Source: Mercenaria mercenaria (Eukaryota; Mollusca; Bivalvia; Venerida; Veneridae). Taken from it: a stretch of DNA of 64,000 nt. The stretch's first letter is position 1, and each line of letters opens with the position of its first letter. The position numbers were made by a program, and so were the translations under genes. Below are positions 46,213 through 56,165 of the stretch, piece by piece. Below the pieces are notes generated by a model. That model did no database searches. It was not told the origin of the DNA and saw only the letters and a program-made list of their open reading frames with translations. The stretch covers positions 64,621,501 through 64,685,500 of the forward strand of contig NC_069370.1 of the NCBI RefSeq assembly GCF_021730395.1, in the 5' to 3' direction.

Positions 46213-46400
46213 TTTGGTAGCCAGTTAGCTAAACCAGCAGAGCATTCGCCCTGTAAGCTCAGGATCCCGGCTTCGAGCCTCACTCAGACTGACTGACATT
46301 TTTCTCACCTTGTGATATTTTGCGCCCTACATCGGAACGTGTTGGCTTTACACTTGTCATTATGAAACTCCTATAATTGCTATTTTAAAATGGTAGGGAA
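46213..46400 (+). mobile_element. tRNA-derived SINE, third family
   Basis: The head GCCAGTTAGCTAAACCAGCA has an A-box-like TAGCTAAACCAGCAGAGC. CCGGCTTCGAGCCTC is a fair B-box. Then come CTCACCTTGTGATATTTTGC and CGTGTTGGCTTTACACTTG. The tRNA folding is too poor for a real tRNA gene. The 3' border is uncertain. Confidence 0.55.
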
Positions 46401-46968
46401 ATATGTCACAGTACAGGACTTGATTATTTCAAAGGGGAGTATATGGCAGCGGGCTGACTGTAAGTTTTTGTTACCCTGTGACATTTGTGAATTTGAAATG
46501 TAAAAATTTGCAATATAATTAAAGTCTATTTGAATGGTAATAAATGTATAGGAAATTTGATGATGTTAATCATCGTGTATTGAATACTGTATGTTTGGCT
46601 ATGTTGAAAGGTCTTATATGTTCAAATTTGCCACATGTTATCGGTCGAAAATAAATTAGAAACGTATCGGGTGTATAAATCTAAGTTGCAAAAAGAAAAC
46701 TGTAAATGCATTATAATGCCTTCTGGCCATACGTTATCTCTGGTAAATTTTCGTTTCGGTCTTTACTCTGTTCGTCCTGAAACTGTGAACTATTTCGCAG
46801 TGGTTTATCCGTATTAGTATCATGTATGACTTGACTATCCACAGCATCCGTTGATTAAACAAAGCAGGTTCAAAAGTGTTTTTATACTTTTTGAACACAA
46901 TAATTCTTTCTAACTGTCAAAACCTGCTTTTATACTAAAATGTTTTATCGTATCATGATGAATCAGTA
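46401..46968. other. Intergenic, nothing recognised
   Basis: Contains a weak inverted pair CAAAGCAGGTTCAAAAGTG / CTGTCAAAACCTGCTTTTA around 46860-46930. Confidence 0.4.
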
Positions 46969-47211
46969 ATATGAGCCGTGCCATGGGAAAACCAACATAG
47001 TGGCTTTGCGACCAGCAAGGATCCAGACCAGCCTGCGCATCCGCGCAGTCTGGTCAGGATCCATGCTGTTCGCTTTCAAAGCCTATTACAATTAGAGAAA
47101 CCGTTAGCGAACAGCATGGATCCTGACCAGACTGCGCGGATGCGCAGGCTGGTCTGGATCCTTGCTGGTCGCATACCCACTATGTTGGTTTTCTCATGGC
47201 ACGGCTCATAT
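46969..47211. mobile_element. Palindromic MITE, copy 3, complete
   Basis: A 243-bp copy from ATATGAGCCGTGCCATGGG to CTCATGGCACGGCTCATAT, with both arms and the AATTAGAGAAACCGTTAGCG centre. Its 135-codon frame is an artefact of the palindrome. Confidence 0.9.
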
Positions 47212-47839
47212 GTCATCTTTCTATATCTACCGTTTAATCATTGTCTCCCAGGTATAATTCGGTTATATGGGAAAACAAGATTCAATTTAGATGTTTTAAA
47301 ACCATGCATGCTATTTCAATACTGGTGTTTTATACTAGTAATTAATATGTTTAAAATTAATGTATATGATGGTGTGTTCTTTTAGCTTATACATAATTTT
47401 TGTAAGTGTACATATTATAGAGTTAATCATTTCACATCAAGTCTTATTTGAGCTGATTGGAGTTTGAACATACATGTATTTCTAGTTTTAAGCTACAGCT
47501 ACTCTGTATTTCTTTGGGTTTTTCGTTTGTTTGTTTGTTTGGGGTTCTTTTTTTTCTGGGGGTGGGGGGGGGGCGTGGCATTTCAGTATCTGACCACTCG
47601 TTTTACAGCATTTTTTTATTTCAAGTATTATACAAACAATTAACATCAGTTTCACAATTTTTAATCATTTGTACAGTATTTGAAATATACATCTTAAGAC
47701 TATAGACTTATTGTTTACATTAAATATGTAACTACTGTCTCTTACCATTCATCTGAATATGGTCATGTACAATATTTTATATGTATATTCTATCTGTGAT
47801 ATTTTTATAGCGTAAATATGCATGGAATGATGAATGTTA
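47212..47839. other. Intergenic, nothing recognised
   Basis: A/T-rich with a G-rich run (GGGGGTGGGGGGGGGGCG) at 47556-47574. Confidence 0.45.
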
Positions 47840-47925
47840 CATTAACCTTAACCCTGCTAAATTTCTAAAATGGGCTGGTCCATCATTCAATTTGGGCAAT
47901 ACCTTTTGGCTAAAGGTTTCCAAAA
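47840..47925 (-). mobile_element. piggyBac-type MITE, end fragment
   Basis: TTAACCCTGCTAAATTTCTA, AATGGGCTGGTCCATCATTC and AATTTGGGCAATACC match the right end of the 52805 copy in reverse. The rest of the element is missing. Confidence 0.75.
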
Positions 47926-49074
47926 ATATAATAATTTATATATAATTTGTTATAAACAAATATTTTGTTTCTTCTCCTATGTTCAAACTGTTTTATGTCG
48001 TATTCTTAGTGTTTCATTAAGACTTACAGTTGAGTTATTTTATGTATCACTTCAAAATGCAGAAAGATAAATTTATTGTCTTTAATTTTTTTAGATGTTT
48101 CAAATCGTTAAAATAGTTTTGCATTGAAGAAAAGATACGTTCATATATAAACACGTGTATGTCCGTATTGTATCGGGAAATCTTTAATAACTTTGATAAA
48201 AAGTTCAGAAACATTTAACTTTATTATTAGACTTCTAACTAAAAAGAAGGATAACGAATGAGGAACTCTTTATACGGTATGTCAGGTGGGAAGTGGCCGG
48301 GCTTTGTGTACACAGTGACTTCTAAGCTGTATTAAGTGAAACAAAAAATAAAACGAAGAAAATCTAGTTTTCTTGTAAAACTAAATGACTGAATTCCGTA
48401 AAAAACAAATTGTACCATACCTGGCTTATCTGGTATCAATATCAGGCTCTGAACTATTTCAAAACTGCTAAAAAGTCAATACTCCCATCTCAATATCACT
48501 TATCCTGTATGTCATACAATTCTTTAGGTGAAATATATTGTTGTGTTCAGTTATATATCAAACGAGAAATTTAGTTATTTAGCATGTATCCGTTGCGTTC
48601 AAATTTTTATGTAATAAAAATATATGGTTCTATTTTACATTCAAATATCCAAATATGTAAAACATGTTTGTGTTGTATAATCGAAGTTTACACAATTACT
48701 ATTGTTTTATCAGAATTGTTCAAATGTTATCAATAAAGATATTTGAAAGTTACATGTTTCAGATTTTTATCTCGTGTTGAAATAAAAATTAATTAAGAAC
48801 ATCTTATCAATAAATAGAATCATATACAGTATGAAATATAATTTCACCGGAGGCCCTTATCTCTTTGTATTGTTAACCTTACCTTAAATGAAAATTATTT
48901 TTTATATTTAAATATATACATGGTAGAAATTTAATGTCTCATGCTTAACACATTGACCTTAAGTAGTACAAATATATGAAAGTAAAAAAATACCGGAAAT
49001 ATTGGTTTCCAGTATCAAATGTGACTGGCTATTGAATTAAGCACGTGTATAACGTTAATAAAACTGGTAACTAA
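47926..49074. other. Upstream region of glycosyltransferase B
   Basis: A/T-rich. No convincing TATA box or CpG-type promoter. AATAAA-like words occur but no gene ends here that I can see. Confidence 0.4.
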
Positions 49075-52000
49075 ATGATAAGAACACGTGCAAGGAGAGT
49101 TTTGTCTCGGTCGAAACGTCGAGATGTCGTTGGATACAAACTCTGGATATCGATGATATGCGTTGTTGTCGTAATTCAATGTCTACAAATTTACTGGATG
49201 GATTTACGTGTAACAAAAGACGCCGAGTCAGAAGTAATTCAAAAGGCAATTAAAGCCGAACCAGTCCGTTCAGAACAAGCTGCAGAGCCAGTCCGGATAG
49301 AAGATGGTAAGTTGAACAATAAAGTGAAAATGTTAAAATGTAAGTGTGACGATGAAGCTTGTATGCTATGGCTTATCAACTTTCAAAACAAAACAGAATA
49401 AAGAAGACGTGGTTGATTTAAACTATGATTTATTATGTGCCCAAAAACGTTTCATAGGTTTGCATTTTACAAATAAAAACGAAGTGAATGAAATTAAGAT
49501 CTGTATCGCGCTATGTGGAAGTCCGATTGCTTATTTTGCCTGTGTCTAAACTACTTTCATTGATATTCATGACCCGCTCGATATTAAGTAAGTTTTTTTT
49601 GCTATGCTATCACTGTTAGTAGTTCGAATAGAAACAACAACAAAATAGGTGGAGATGTAAAGTGTTCTTACAGTAGCATTCCTCCCGAAGGGATTTTACA
49701 CGATCGAATCACACTCGGTAATTGTACGCGCTTCATTTGATTTCGTCCTGGTAAACTCCACATGAACCGAGTAGAATGCCACATATAATGTTTAACCCTT
49801 ACCTTGCTACATTTCTTAATGAACTTGTCTATCTTCCAGTTTGGACTGTACCGTTAACGTGTTAAAAATGGTGCTTACCAAAAAAGATACTAGTTAAATG
49901 GCGAACAGTGCAGACTATGATTAGACAGCACTGATCTACAGACTGATTTTGGTCTGCACTGGTCGCAAAGGCAAAATCACTTGCCGGCAGCAGGCTAAAG
50001 GTTGAAATCGATGTCTTATTTCCCTTGATAATATTATAATGAAATGTGCAAATTGGCTTTTCCGCGGTATTTAAAGAACCATTGGCTAAATAAAAACAGA
50101 AAAATCTCTGAACATAAAGGTAGTCGTGATTAAGTGACATTAGCTAATTTTAAGAACAAATCGTCAATATGCTCCTACTAGCTCAGCTAAACTTTGCAGA
50201 ACTCTCCAAAGTAACATGTCCCTATTGTCTCACTTGAATTTGTTTATATGTAGTTATTCATATCTTCTCCAGATTTTGACAAAGTAAAGGAACGCGCTTC
50301 AGGTAAATGCCGTATGATGACGTCACCGTGGGAAGAGCATTTAATTCAGCCAGATCTAATTTCAAATATGGCGGACTGGGATTTCTCTCACAAACGAGAA
50401 TGCAAACAGTTTTCCATCAAGAATTTGCCAGCGATGAGATCCAAGTTCAGCTTGAACTGTGATTCGTCACTTCCAACTATAGTCATGTCAGAAACCGACA
50501 ATTCAGATGACATTTTCGACCTAAATTTCGGTGATAAATGTTTATCCAATTTCGTTGAAAATTGTTGTGTAGACGAGAATCCTGTCCCTAATGTTGTACA
50601 TTACGTCTGGTACGGAGGGAAACAGCTTGGCTTCTTCAACTTTCTTAGTTTAATGAGTGTCTTGAGGTAAGATCAGAAGCTTGGGGTAAAGTTTCAAACA
50701 CTTGAAGAAGTATAGCATGAAAAGTTAATATTCCATTAAAACTCCCGAGAAAACGATGTTTTTAGCTTCTAAAAATCATATACCCGTATAGAGATTTTTG
50801 CATTATTTCTTGATCTACTTAAATACTGTTTCATGACAGATTCAACCCAGATACCGTTTCAGCTTAGACGCAATGATTTCACTGTGAACTACCATCATAT
50901 GCAAAGAAAAAGCAACACTGAAAGTAAATGAAATAAATGATTGTATACCCTAAACATAAGTATAATATCCACTTTCGTCAGTCAACCATTTGTAAACAAA
51001 AATGTTTATATGTATTACAGATTCAAGAAGCCCTGTGCCATACTGATACACGGGCCTACTTTGCCACACGGGCCTTACTGGGAATACTTTCTGCACATGT
51101 CACCAAATATTATTCACGTGTACAGAGAAAGACCGGAAGTTATCTTTAGGCACACTCTCAGGTTTAAGGAGCATTCTTCAGACGTTATGAGGATTGAAGC
51201 GCTAATTGGTAAAAGTTGTTTGTTTTTACGTTTGGCTGTAATGCGTTAATATACACACGTTAAATGGCTTGCCGGTTGATAGTGGAAACTATTGCCCGGA
51301 ATCAAAAAGACTTGACTATTGGCTGGTAAGCCATTCAATAAATGCTTTATTACATAACATCAAACATAGATATTCATAATATTTTCATCAAAATTTTGAG
51401 TAAAGCCTGCAGTAGTGAAAGTCGAACTACAATTATGAAAACACAAAACTTCGAAATTGAATAGTCATTCGACCTTTCAACATCGTGATTTCGTTGTTTC
51501 GGCTTTTCACGGCGATAGCCCTAACGGGCCACCTTAGATACCGGTATTCTAACAATTCTAGATATGGATCTTCAATAGAATGCAACACATGAAATATGTT
51601 TTCGCGTTGATATTCAACTCTGTCGACATTCAAACATTGTATTCCATATCAATATGGAAACTACTCGTCTGATATCTTAAGCTACTCGGCCACGGTTGGT
51701 GTAAAAGATTTTAGCATGTATATTTCCGCAATGTTCGGCATAGAATGTAACAAGAGCGCCGCTAAGCGGAGCAATATACGCCCGAAGGGTTACATCAGAG
51801 GATGGGAGCAAAATTTAAAGAACTCGACTGTTAAAGCCTAAAGGGCAGGAACAACAAAAAGAAGAAATTCCCAAAAAAAAAAAAATCTAAGTCACAAAAA
51901 AATTCTTACCAGGTAAAGTTATGTCAAAATACATCTAACAATTGGATGTACCATCCATGTTGTACCACAGAAAAGTGGTCTCGGTTTTTCGCTACTGCCA

Positions 52001-55000
52001 ATAATAAAAAAAGTTTCAAAATAAGCTATTTATAGTAATAAAAAAGGAAGTAATTTAAAAAACAAATTATTGTAAGAGAACGAAAAGGGATCTACCAAAT
52101 AAAAACAAGAGCACTGCTATGCATAGCAATATACACAAAGCAAAGTCATATATGACCTTTGACCTTAAGTGTGACCTTGACCTTGAAGCGAGTCATCCAA
52201 AACATGGGCTCTGCACATCGCCTCAGTGTGGTGAACATTTGTGCTAAGTTTCTTTGAAATCCTTCAATCAGTTCAAGAGTGACAGAGCGGACACAGCAAA
52301 GTCATATATGACCTTTCACTCCTAAGTGTGGCCTTGGCCTTGAAGCTAGTCATCCGAAACAAGCGTTCTGCACGTCGTCTTGGTGTGGTGAACATTTGTG
52401 CCAAGTTTCTTTGAAATCCTTCAAGCAGCTCAAGAGTTACAGAGCGGACACGAAACACACTCATATGACTTTTGACTCCTAAGTGTGACCTTGACCTTGA
52501 AACGAGACATCAAAAGCATGCGGTCTGCACGTCGTCTTGGTGTGGTGAACATTTGTGTCAAGTTTCTTTGAAATCCTTCAAGAGGTTCAAGAGTTACTGA
52601 GTGGACACGAAATTGCTAACGGACGGACAGACAGACAGACAGACGGACACCGGGACCATAGTGTAATACGTTCCTTCGGGCGTATAAAAATGATTCTAAA
52701 ACAACAGTAAAGTTTTAAAAAATATGTGTAAGATATTGGTAAAAATATTCTCCATTACTTTAAAATCTTTACAACGGTTTACTCCTTTTTGCACAATACT
52801 TTTGTTAACCCTTAGCCTGCTGGCGGCAAGTGATTCTGCCTTTGCGACCAGTGCAGACCAAGATCAGCCTGCACATCCGTGCAGTCTGATCATGGTCTGC
52901 ACTGTTCGCTATTCAGTCAGTTAATTTTCAGTGAACACCCCTTCAAATGATAAATGGTATTGCCCAAATTGAATGAAAGACCAGTCCATTTTAGAAATTT
53001 AGCAGGCTAAGAGTTAATTTATAAGAACAGCTTGCAAAAATCATAATTTAATTATCATAATATATCATTATATATATTTAGTATTATCAATTATCAATAT
53101 AGTAATTCAATTGTACGACAATATCTCAGACGGATCATATATTATGGAAGGTATAATATAAAGTAAAGGCGTGCTAGTAAAACCTGCTTGTATTTTAATA
53201 CATGGAAGAGTTTCGTCCCTTTAACTGACTGGCAATAAGGTAGTTTCGCGTACATACAGATCATCAGCTGTGTAAAATCTAGATCATGAAATTTCTAATT
53301 GGTATCATAATCCTAAACATTATTAAAAGTACATGTATACTTTTTTTTCTGTGTATTAACTTATCATGCGTTAGTTCGGAGGTTTATCATCAACGATGTT
53401 GGTATCTGATTTCAAATGTACAACATATTTCGTACATGATAAGTGTCTCTGTCATGCAATTTAGGTAAATCAGCAAAATGTTTTTCGACAGATTGGACTC
53501 GTGTATCTTTCAACTTTTTATTTTTTAATGTATCAAAGTCTTATGTTACACCAGTGTCTGTTATGTTCTCGAGCTTGATCTTCTGCAGCCTATCTGGGTA
53601 GTGTTATCGGATAATGTCGTAATTGCATACCAAGAATAATGTTATCTAAAGGAATCAAGGGTCAACTAGGACTGCTTTTAAATTCAGTAATAACAATATT
53701 TCCTTTGTTAAACACTGTAACCAAAAATTTGATTCTGGATTTACGTTTAACACTACAAATTCAACCCGCTTAATCAGTCATGTTTATTTTAAACAACAAC
53801 TACTCTTTGTACAATTATGTTGAGAATGAAATTACACAAATTCATCTGGAATGTTTATGTTATATTAACCAGAAACAGGTACTTGTTCTTGTGTAACTGA
53901 CAGGTGTCATCAGGTTGTCATGACATACAGTGAAGTTTTGAGCTCACCATTAACCAGTTTGATTAACTAAACGGTGATTTTGCTACTGACATGCGAGTTC
54001 TAAGGCGTGGTCTCAGTGTTCTTTTATCTGTTGTTTGACCGTGTTGTCAATTGTGTATACGTGTAAATGAATGAGACATAAATAAAATAAAATATATGTA
54101 AATGTCAATCATTTACACATTGATATATACGCTACCGCATGGTTGATCCTGTCCTAGATTTTGAATTGGTGAAGACGACATCTTCATCCTGTATTTTGTA
54201 GCATTGAAGACATTTACTCTACATACAACAGATAAGATCATTTTCACATGACTTGTATTTTGCAAGTTGATAGACAACAGGCACTTTGCCCAGAATTCGC
54301 GTTAACTGAATATTCGCGAAAATTGTTTGAGAAAATAAAACTGTCGCGGATTAAGCCTTATCTTAATCTACAGAATTGTTTCCAACGAAATAACATCATT
54401 GGTCTTTTTATAGATATTATCAGTCGTATAGAATTTCTCAAAATAATAAGAACACTTTTGAAATTACATCATTTGTACCATATCTCGGACGGGATCGATC
54501 TTAAGTGATATCACTAAACTAACTTTATTTAAATTAGAATTCGAAATGTCAATGTTCCCGACATCTGTTTTTTTCTCTTCTCCGTGGAGAGTTTAAGCAC
54601 TTTTTAACTTGATCTGTTAAGTCCCCGCAGGTTGTATGTGCCTGAACATGAAGACATGCAAAATCATTACATTTTTAGAGGAAAGAGAATAATAGCCCAG
54701 TATGTAAACCCTGCTATTATAGCAGATGTCTGGCATGTGTTTTTATTGAAAGGAGTAAATATTTAAAATCACTGACATGTTTTGATAAAGTAGTATTTAA
54801 TTCACTTAAGTTTTTATTTTATATTGTATTTACTAAAGTATGCATTGCTTTATTTACTTTCCTATTTTGTATTTTATAGTTAGTGTCCTCCGTGACCGAG
54901 TGGTAAAGGTAGCAAACTTTGAAATACTTGTTCCTCACCGCTCTGGGTTCGTAACCGCGCTTGGGTGGTAAAATTCTTATATACAATGAAGTCATCTAGC

Positions 55001-55624
55001 TTAGTTATACAGGAAGTCAGTGTCTGAAACAGTGTTCGAATAGGGACCTGAGTTATTCCTCACCATAAAGCGCTGGGAAGTCTCCATTTGATCTAGAATT
55101 GTTTTATTGAGACGTTAAATGCAACAATAATAATAATAAATATGTTTTGTAATATTTCAGAGTATGGCGGAATTTATTTGGATTTTGATGAGGTCTTATT
55201 ACGTCCAATCGATTCATTAAGGAGGTTCCAATACACACAGGGACACGAATTGCCGAAGACAATGGGTTCACAGGTCGTCATATCAAAGAAAAATGCAACT
55301 TTCTTGCGTCTGTGGTATTTGAGCTACCGTGATGACTATAAGAAAATCTGGGCTTATAACGCTCTTTGGGTGCCAAACACTTTAGCCAAAAACTATCCGG
55401 AACTGATTCATATCGAAGGATTTAATTTCACGCGGCCTAATTGGCAGAATGTAAAATTAATATATGATGCAAATTACAACTGGGCTACAAACTATGGTAT
55501 GCATATGTATGCGAGATGGTATAAACGACCGGTAAATCCGGATATTATAAGAACTTTAAATTCTACCGTAGGATCCGTGTCAAGACACATTCTCTTTGGA
55601 AATAAGGAACTGTGTGTTTCGTGA
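49075..55624 (+). CDS. GT32-type glycosyltransferase B (Gly_transf_sug family), 4 exons
   Basis: Paralogue of gene A, 425 residues. Exons: 49075-49306, 50273-50666, 51021-51208, 55161-55624. Donors are GTAAGT, GTAAGA and GTAAAA. Acceptors are CTTCTCCAG, TATTACAG and ATATTTCAG. Phases match at every junction. Residues 23-42 (LWISMICVVVVIQCLQIYWM) form the type II anchor. A short stem follows (gene A's is much longer). VPNVVHYVWY starts the catalytic domain. YGGIYLDFDE (273-282, DXD at D279/D281) lies at the last junction, followed by RPNW, NYGMHMY and a closing FGNKELCVS shared with gene A. The last exon is 464 nt in both genes. B has an extra intron (50667-51020) after VLR, where A is continuous. 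Its last intron is 3952 bp, against 369 in A, because of inserted elements. Substrates unknown. Confidence 0.88.
49307..50272 (+). other. Intron 1 of glycosyltransferase B
   Basis: GT...AG intron of 966 bp. It holds one piggyBac-type MITE (49792-50005, listed separately). The remainder shows no recognised feature. Confidence 0.75.
49792..50005 (-). mobile_element. piggyBac-type MITE, copy 2
   Basis: Reverse-oriented copy. TTAACCCTTACCTTGCTACA is at 49792, and the far end CAGCAGGCTAAAGG abuts TTGA (a decayed TTAA) at 50002-50005. The core TGGTCTGCACTGGTCGCAAA is present. It sits in intron 1 of glycosyltransferase B. Confidence 0.85.
51749..52690 (+). mobile_element. Pearl/Helentron-like element 2, nested left ends and 157-bp core
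   Basis: Two left ends occur: AACAAGAGCGCCGCTAAGCG at 51749 (hairpin CCGC/GCGG) and AACAAGAGCACTGCTATGCA at 52104 (hairpin TGCTATGCATAGCA). The core repeats three times, with the landmark GTGTGGTGAACATTTGTG at 52226, 52383 and 52540, period 157 exactly. A (GACA)n tract at 52620-52645 and the right end TTCCTTCGGGCGTATAAAAA follow. The reverse complement of the core aligns with the core of element 1. Non-coding. Confidence 0.8.
52805..53017 (+). mobile_element. piggyBac-type MITE, copy 3, intact ends
   Basis: Perfect TTAA at both ends (52805-52808, 53014-53017). The ends CCCTTAGCCTGCTGG and AGCAGGCTAAGAG are inverted. The interior core TTTGCGACCAGTGCAGACCA to CTGCACTGTTCGCTATTC is shared with the 20423 copy, which is the same length (213 bp). 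Confidence 0.9.
53940..54070 (+). repeat. Diverged relic of the 147-bp repeat found at 59840
   Basis: AGCTCACCATTAACCAGTTT, CGGTGATTTTGCTACTGAC and TTCTAAGGCG parallel GCACACCATAAACCGGTTTA, GTGTTTTTGCTACTGACC and TTCCAAGGCGG at 59850-59920. A single copy, well diverged. Confidence 0.5.
54888..55140 (+). mobile_element. Full-length tRNA-derived SINE with (AAT)n tail
   Basis: The head GTCCTCCGTGACCGAGTGGT holds an A-box (GACCGAGTGGTAAAGG), and CTGGGTTCGTAACC is a B-box. The body has CACCATAAAGCGCTGGGAAG and TCTCCATTTGATC. The tail is GAGACGTTAAATGCAACAAT, then (AAT)n to 55140. It lies 20 bp before the last exon of glycosyltransferase B, just ahead of its acceptor. Confidence 0.85.
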
Positions 55625-56165
55625 TATACCGATAAATCATAATATTTAAAAATATCTTCTTGTATTGTGTTGACTATTCCTGAGCATAGGAGCACCATAT
55701 ACCCATTTACTTTGACTCTGCAGAAATGTGTAAAGTGTGGTTCGTTAGCGTCATATGAGCCGCGTCATGTGAAAACCAACATAGTGGCTTTGCGACCAGC
55801 ATGGATCCAGACCAGCCTGCGCATCCGCGCAGTCTGGTCAGGATCCATGCTGTTCGCTAACGGTTTCTCTTATTGCAGTAGGCTTTAAAAGCGAACAGCA
55901 TGAAGCCTGACCAGACTGCGCGGATGCGCAGGCTGGTCTGGATCCATGCTGGTCGCAAACCCACTATGTTGGTTTTCTCATGGCACGGCTCATATATATT
56001 TAAGAAGGAATCAAACATAATTCTATACATATGATCAGTTCCTGTATTGGGACACTACTATATGAACATGCTGCAGGTCAGCGTATGAAGCCAATGTTTG
56101 TGAAATGCAGGATATTTTGCCCTACGCTTGTATTTATATTTTCGTATTTCTATTACAATAAAGTG
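55625..56165 (+). other. 3' UTR of glycosyltransferase B with a MITE
   Basis: AATAAA at 56157-56162 is the first good polyA signal after the stop at 55622-55624. If used, the ~540-base 3' UTR would include the whole palindromic MITE at 55753-55995, which would fold into a long hairpin in the transcript. Confidence 0.45.
55753..55995. mobile_element. Palindromic MITE, copy 4
   Basis: A 243-bp copy from ATATGAGCCGCGTCATGTG to TCATGGCACGGCTCATAT, with the inner arms CAGCATGGATCC / CATGCTGTTCGC. The centre is inverted relative to copies 1 and 3 (CGGTTTCTCTTATTGCAGTA), as can happen with a palindrome. Confidence 0.9.

Larger units (their letters stand above)
51209..55160 (+). other. Intron 3 of glycosyltransferase B, element-filled
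   Basis: GT...AG intron of 3952 bp between ...EAL and the YGGIYLDFDE exon. It contains a nested Pearl-like pair (51749-52690), a piggyBac-type MITE (52805-53017), a relic of the 147-bp repeat (53940-54070) and a full SINE (54888-55140). At 51430-51660 a segment with GGCTTTTCACGGCGATAGCC and CTAACGGGCCACCTTAG looks like another repeat. A 60-codon frame at 53286 with a hydrophobic start is not supported. Confidence 0.75.

Noticed and set aside
53286-53468. Small membrane or secreted peptide in intron 3 of glycosyltransferase B
   Set aside because: A hydrophobic A/T-rich frame as expected by chance; same strand inside an intron; no supporting signal.
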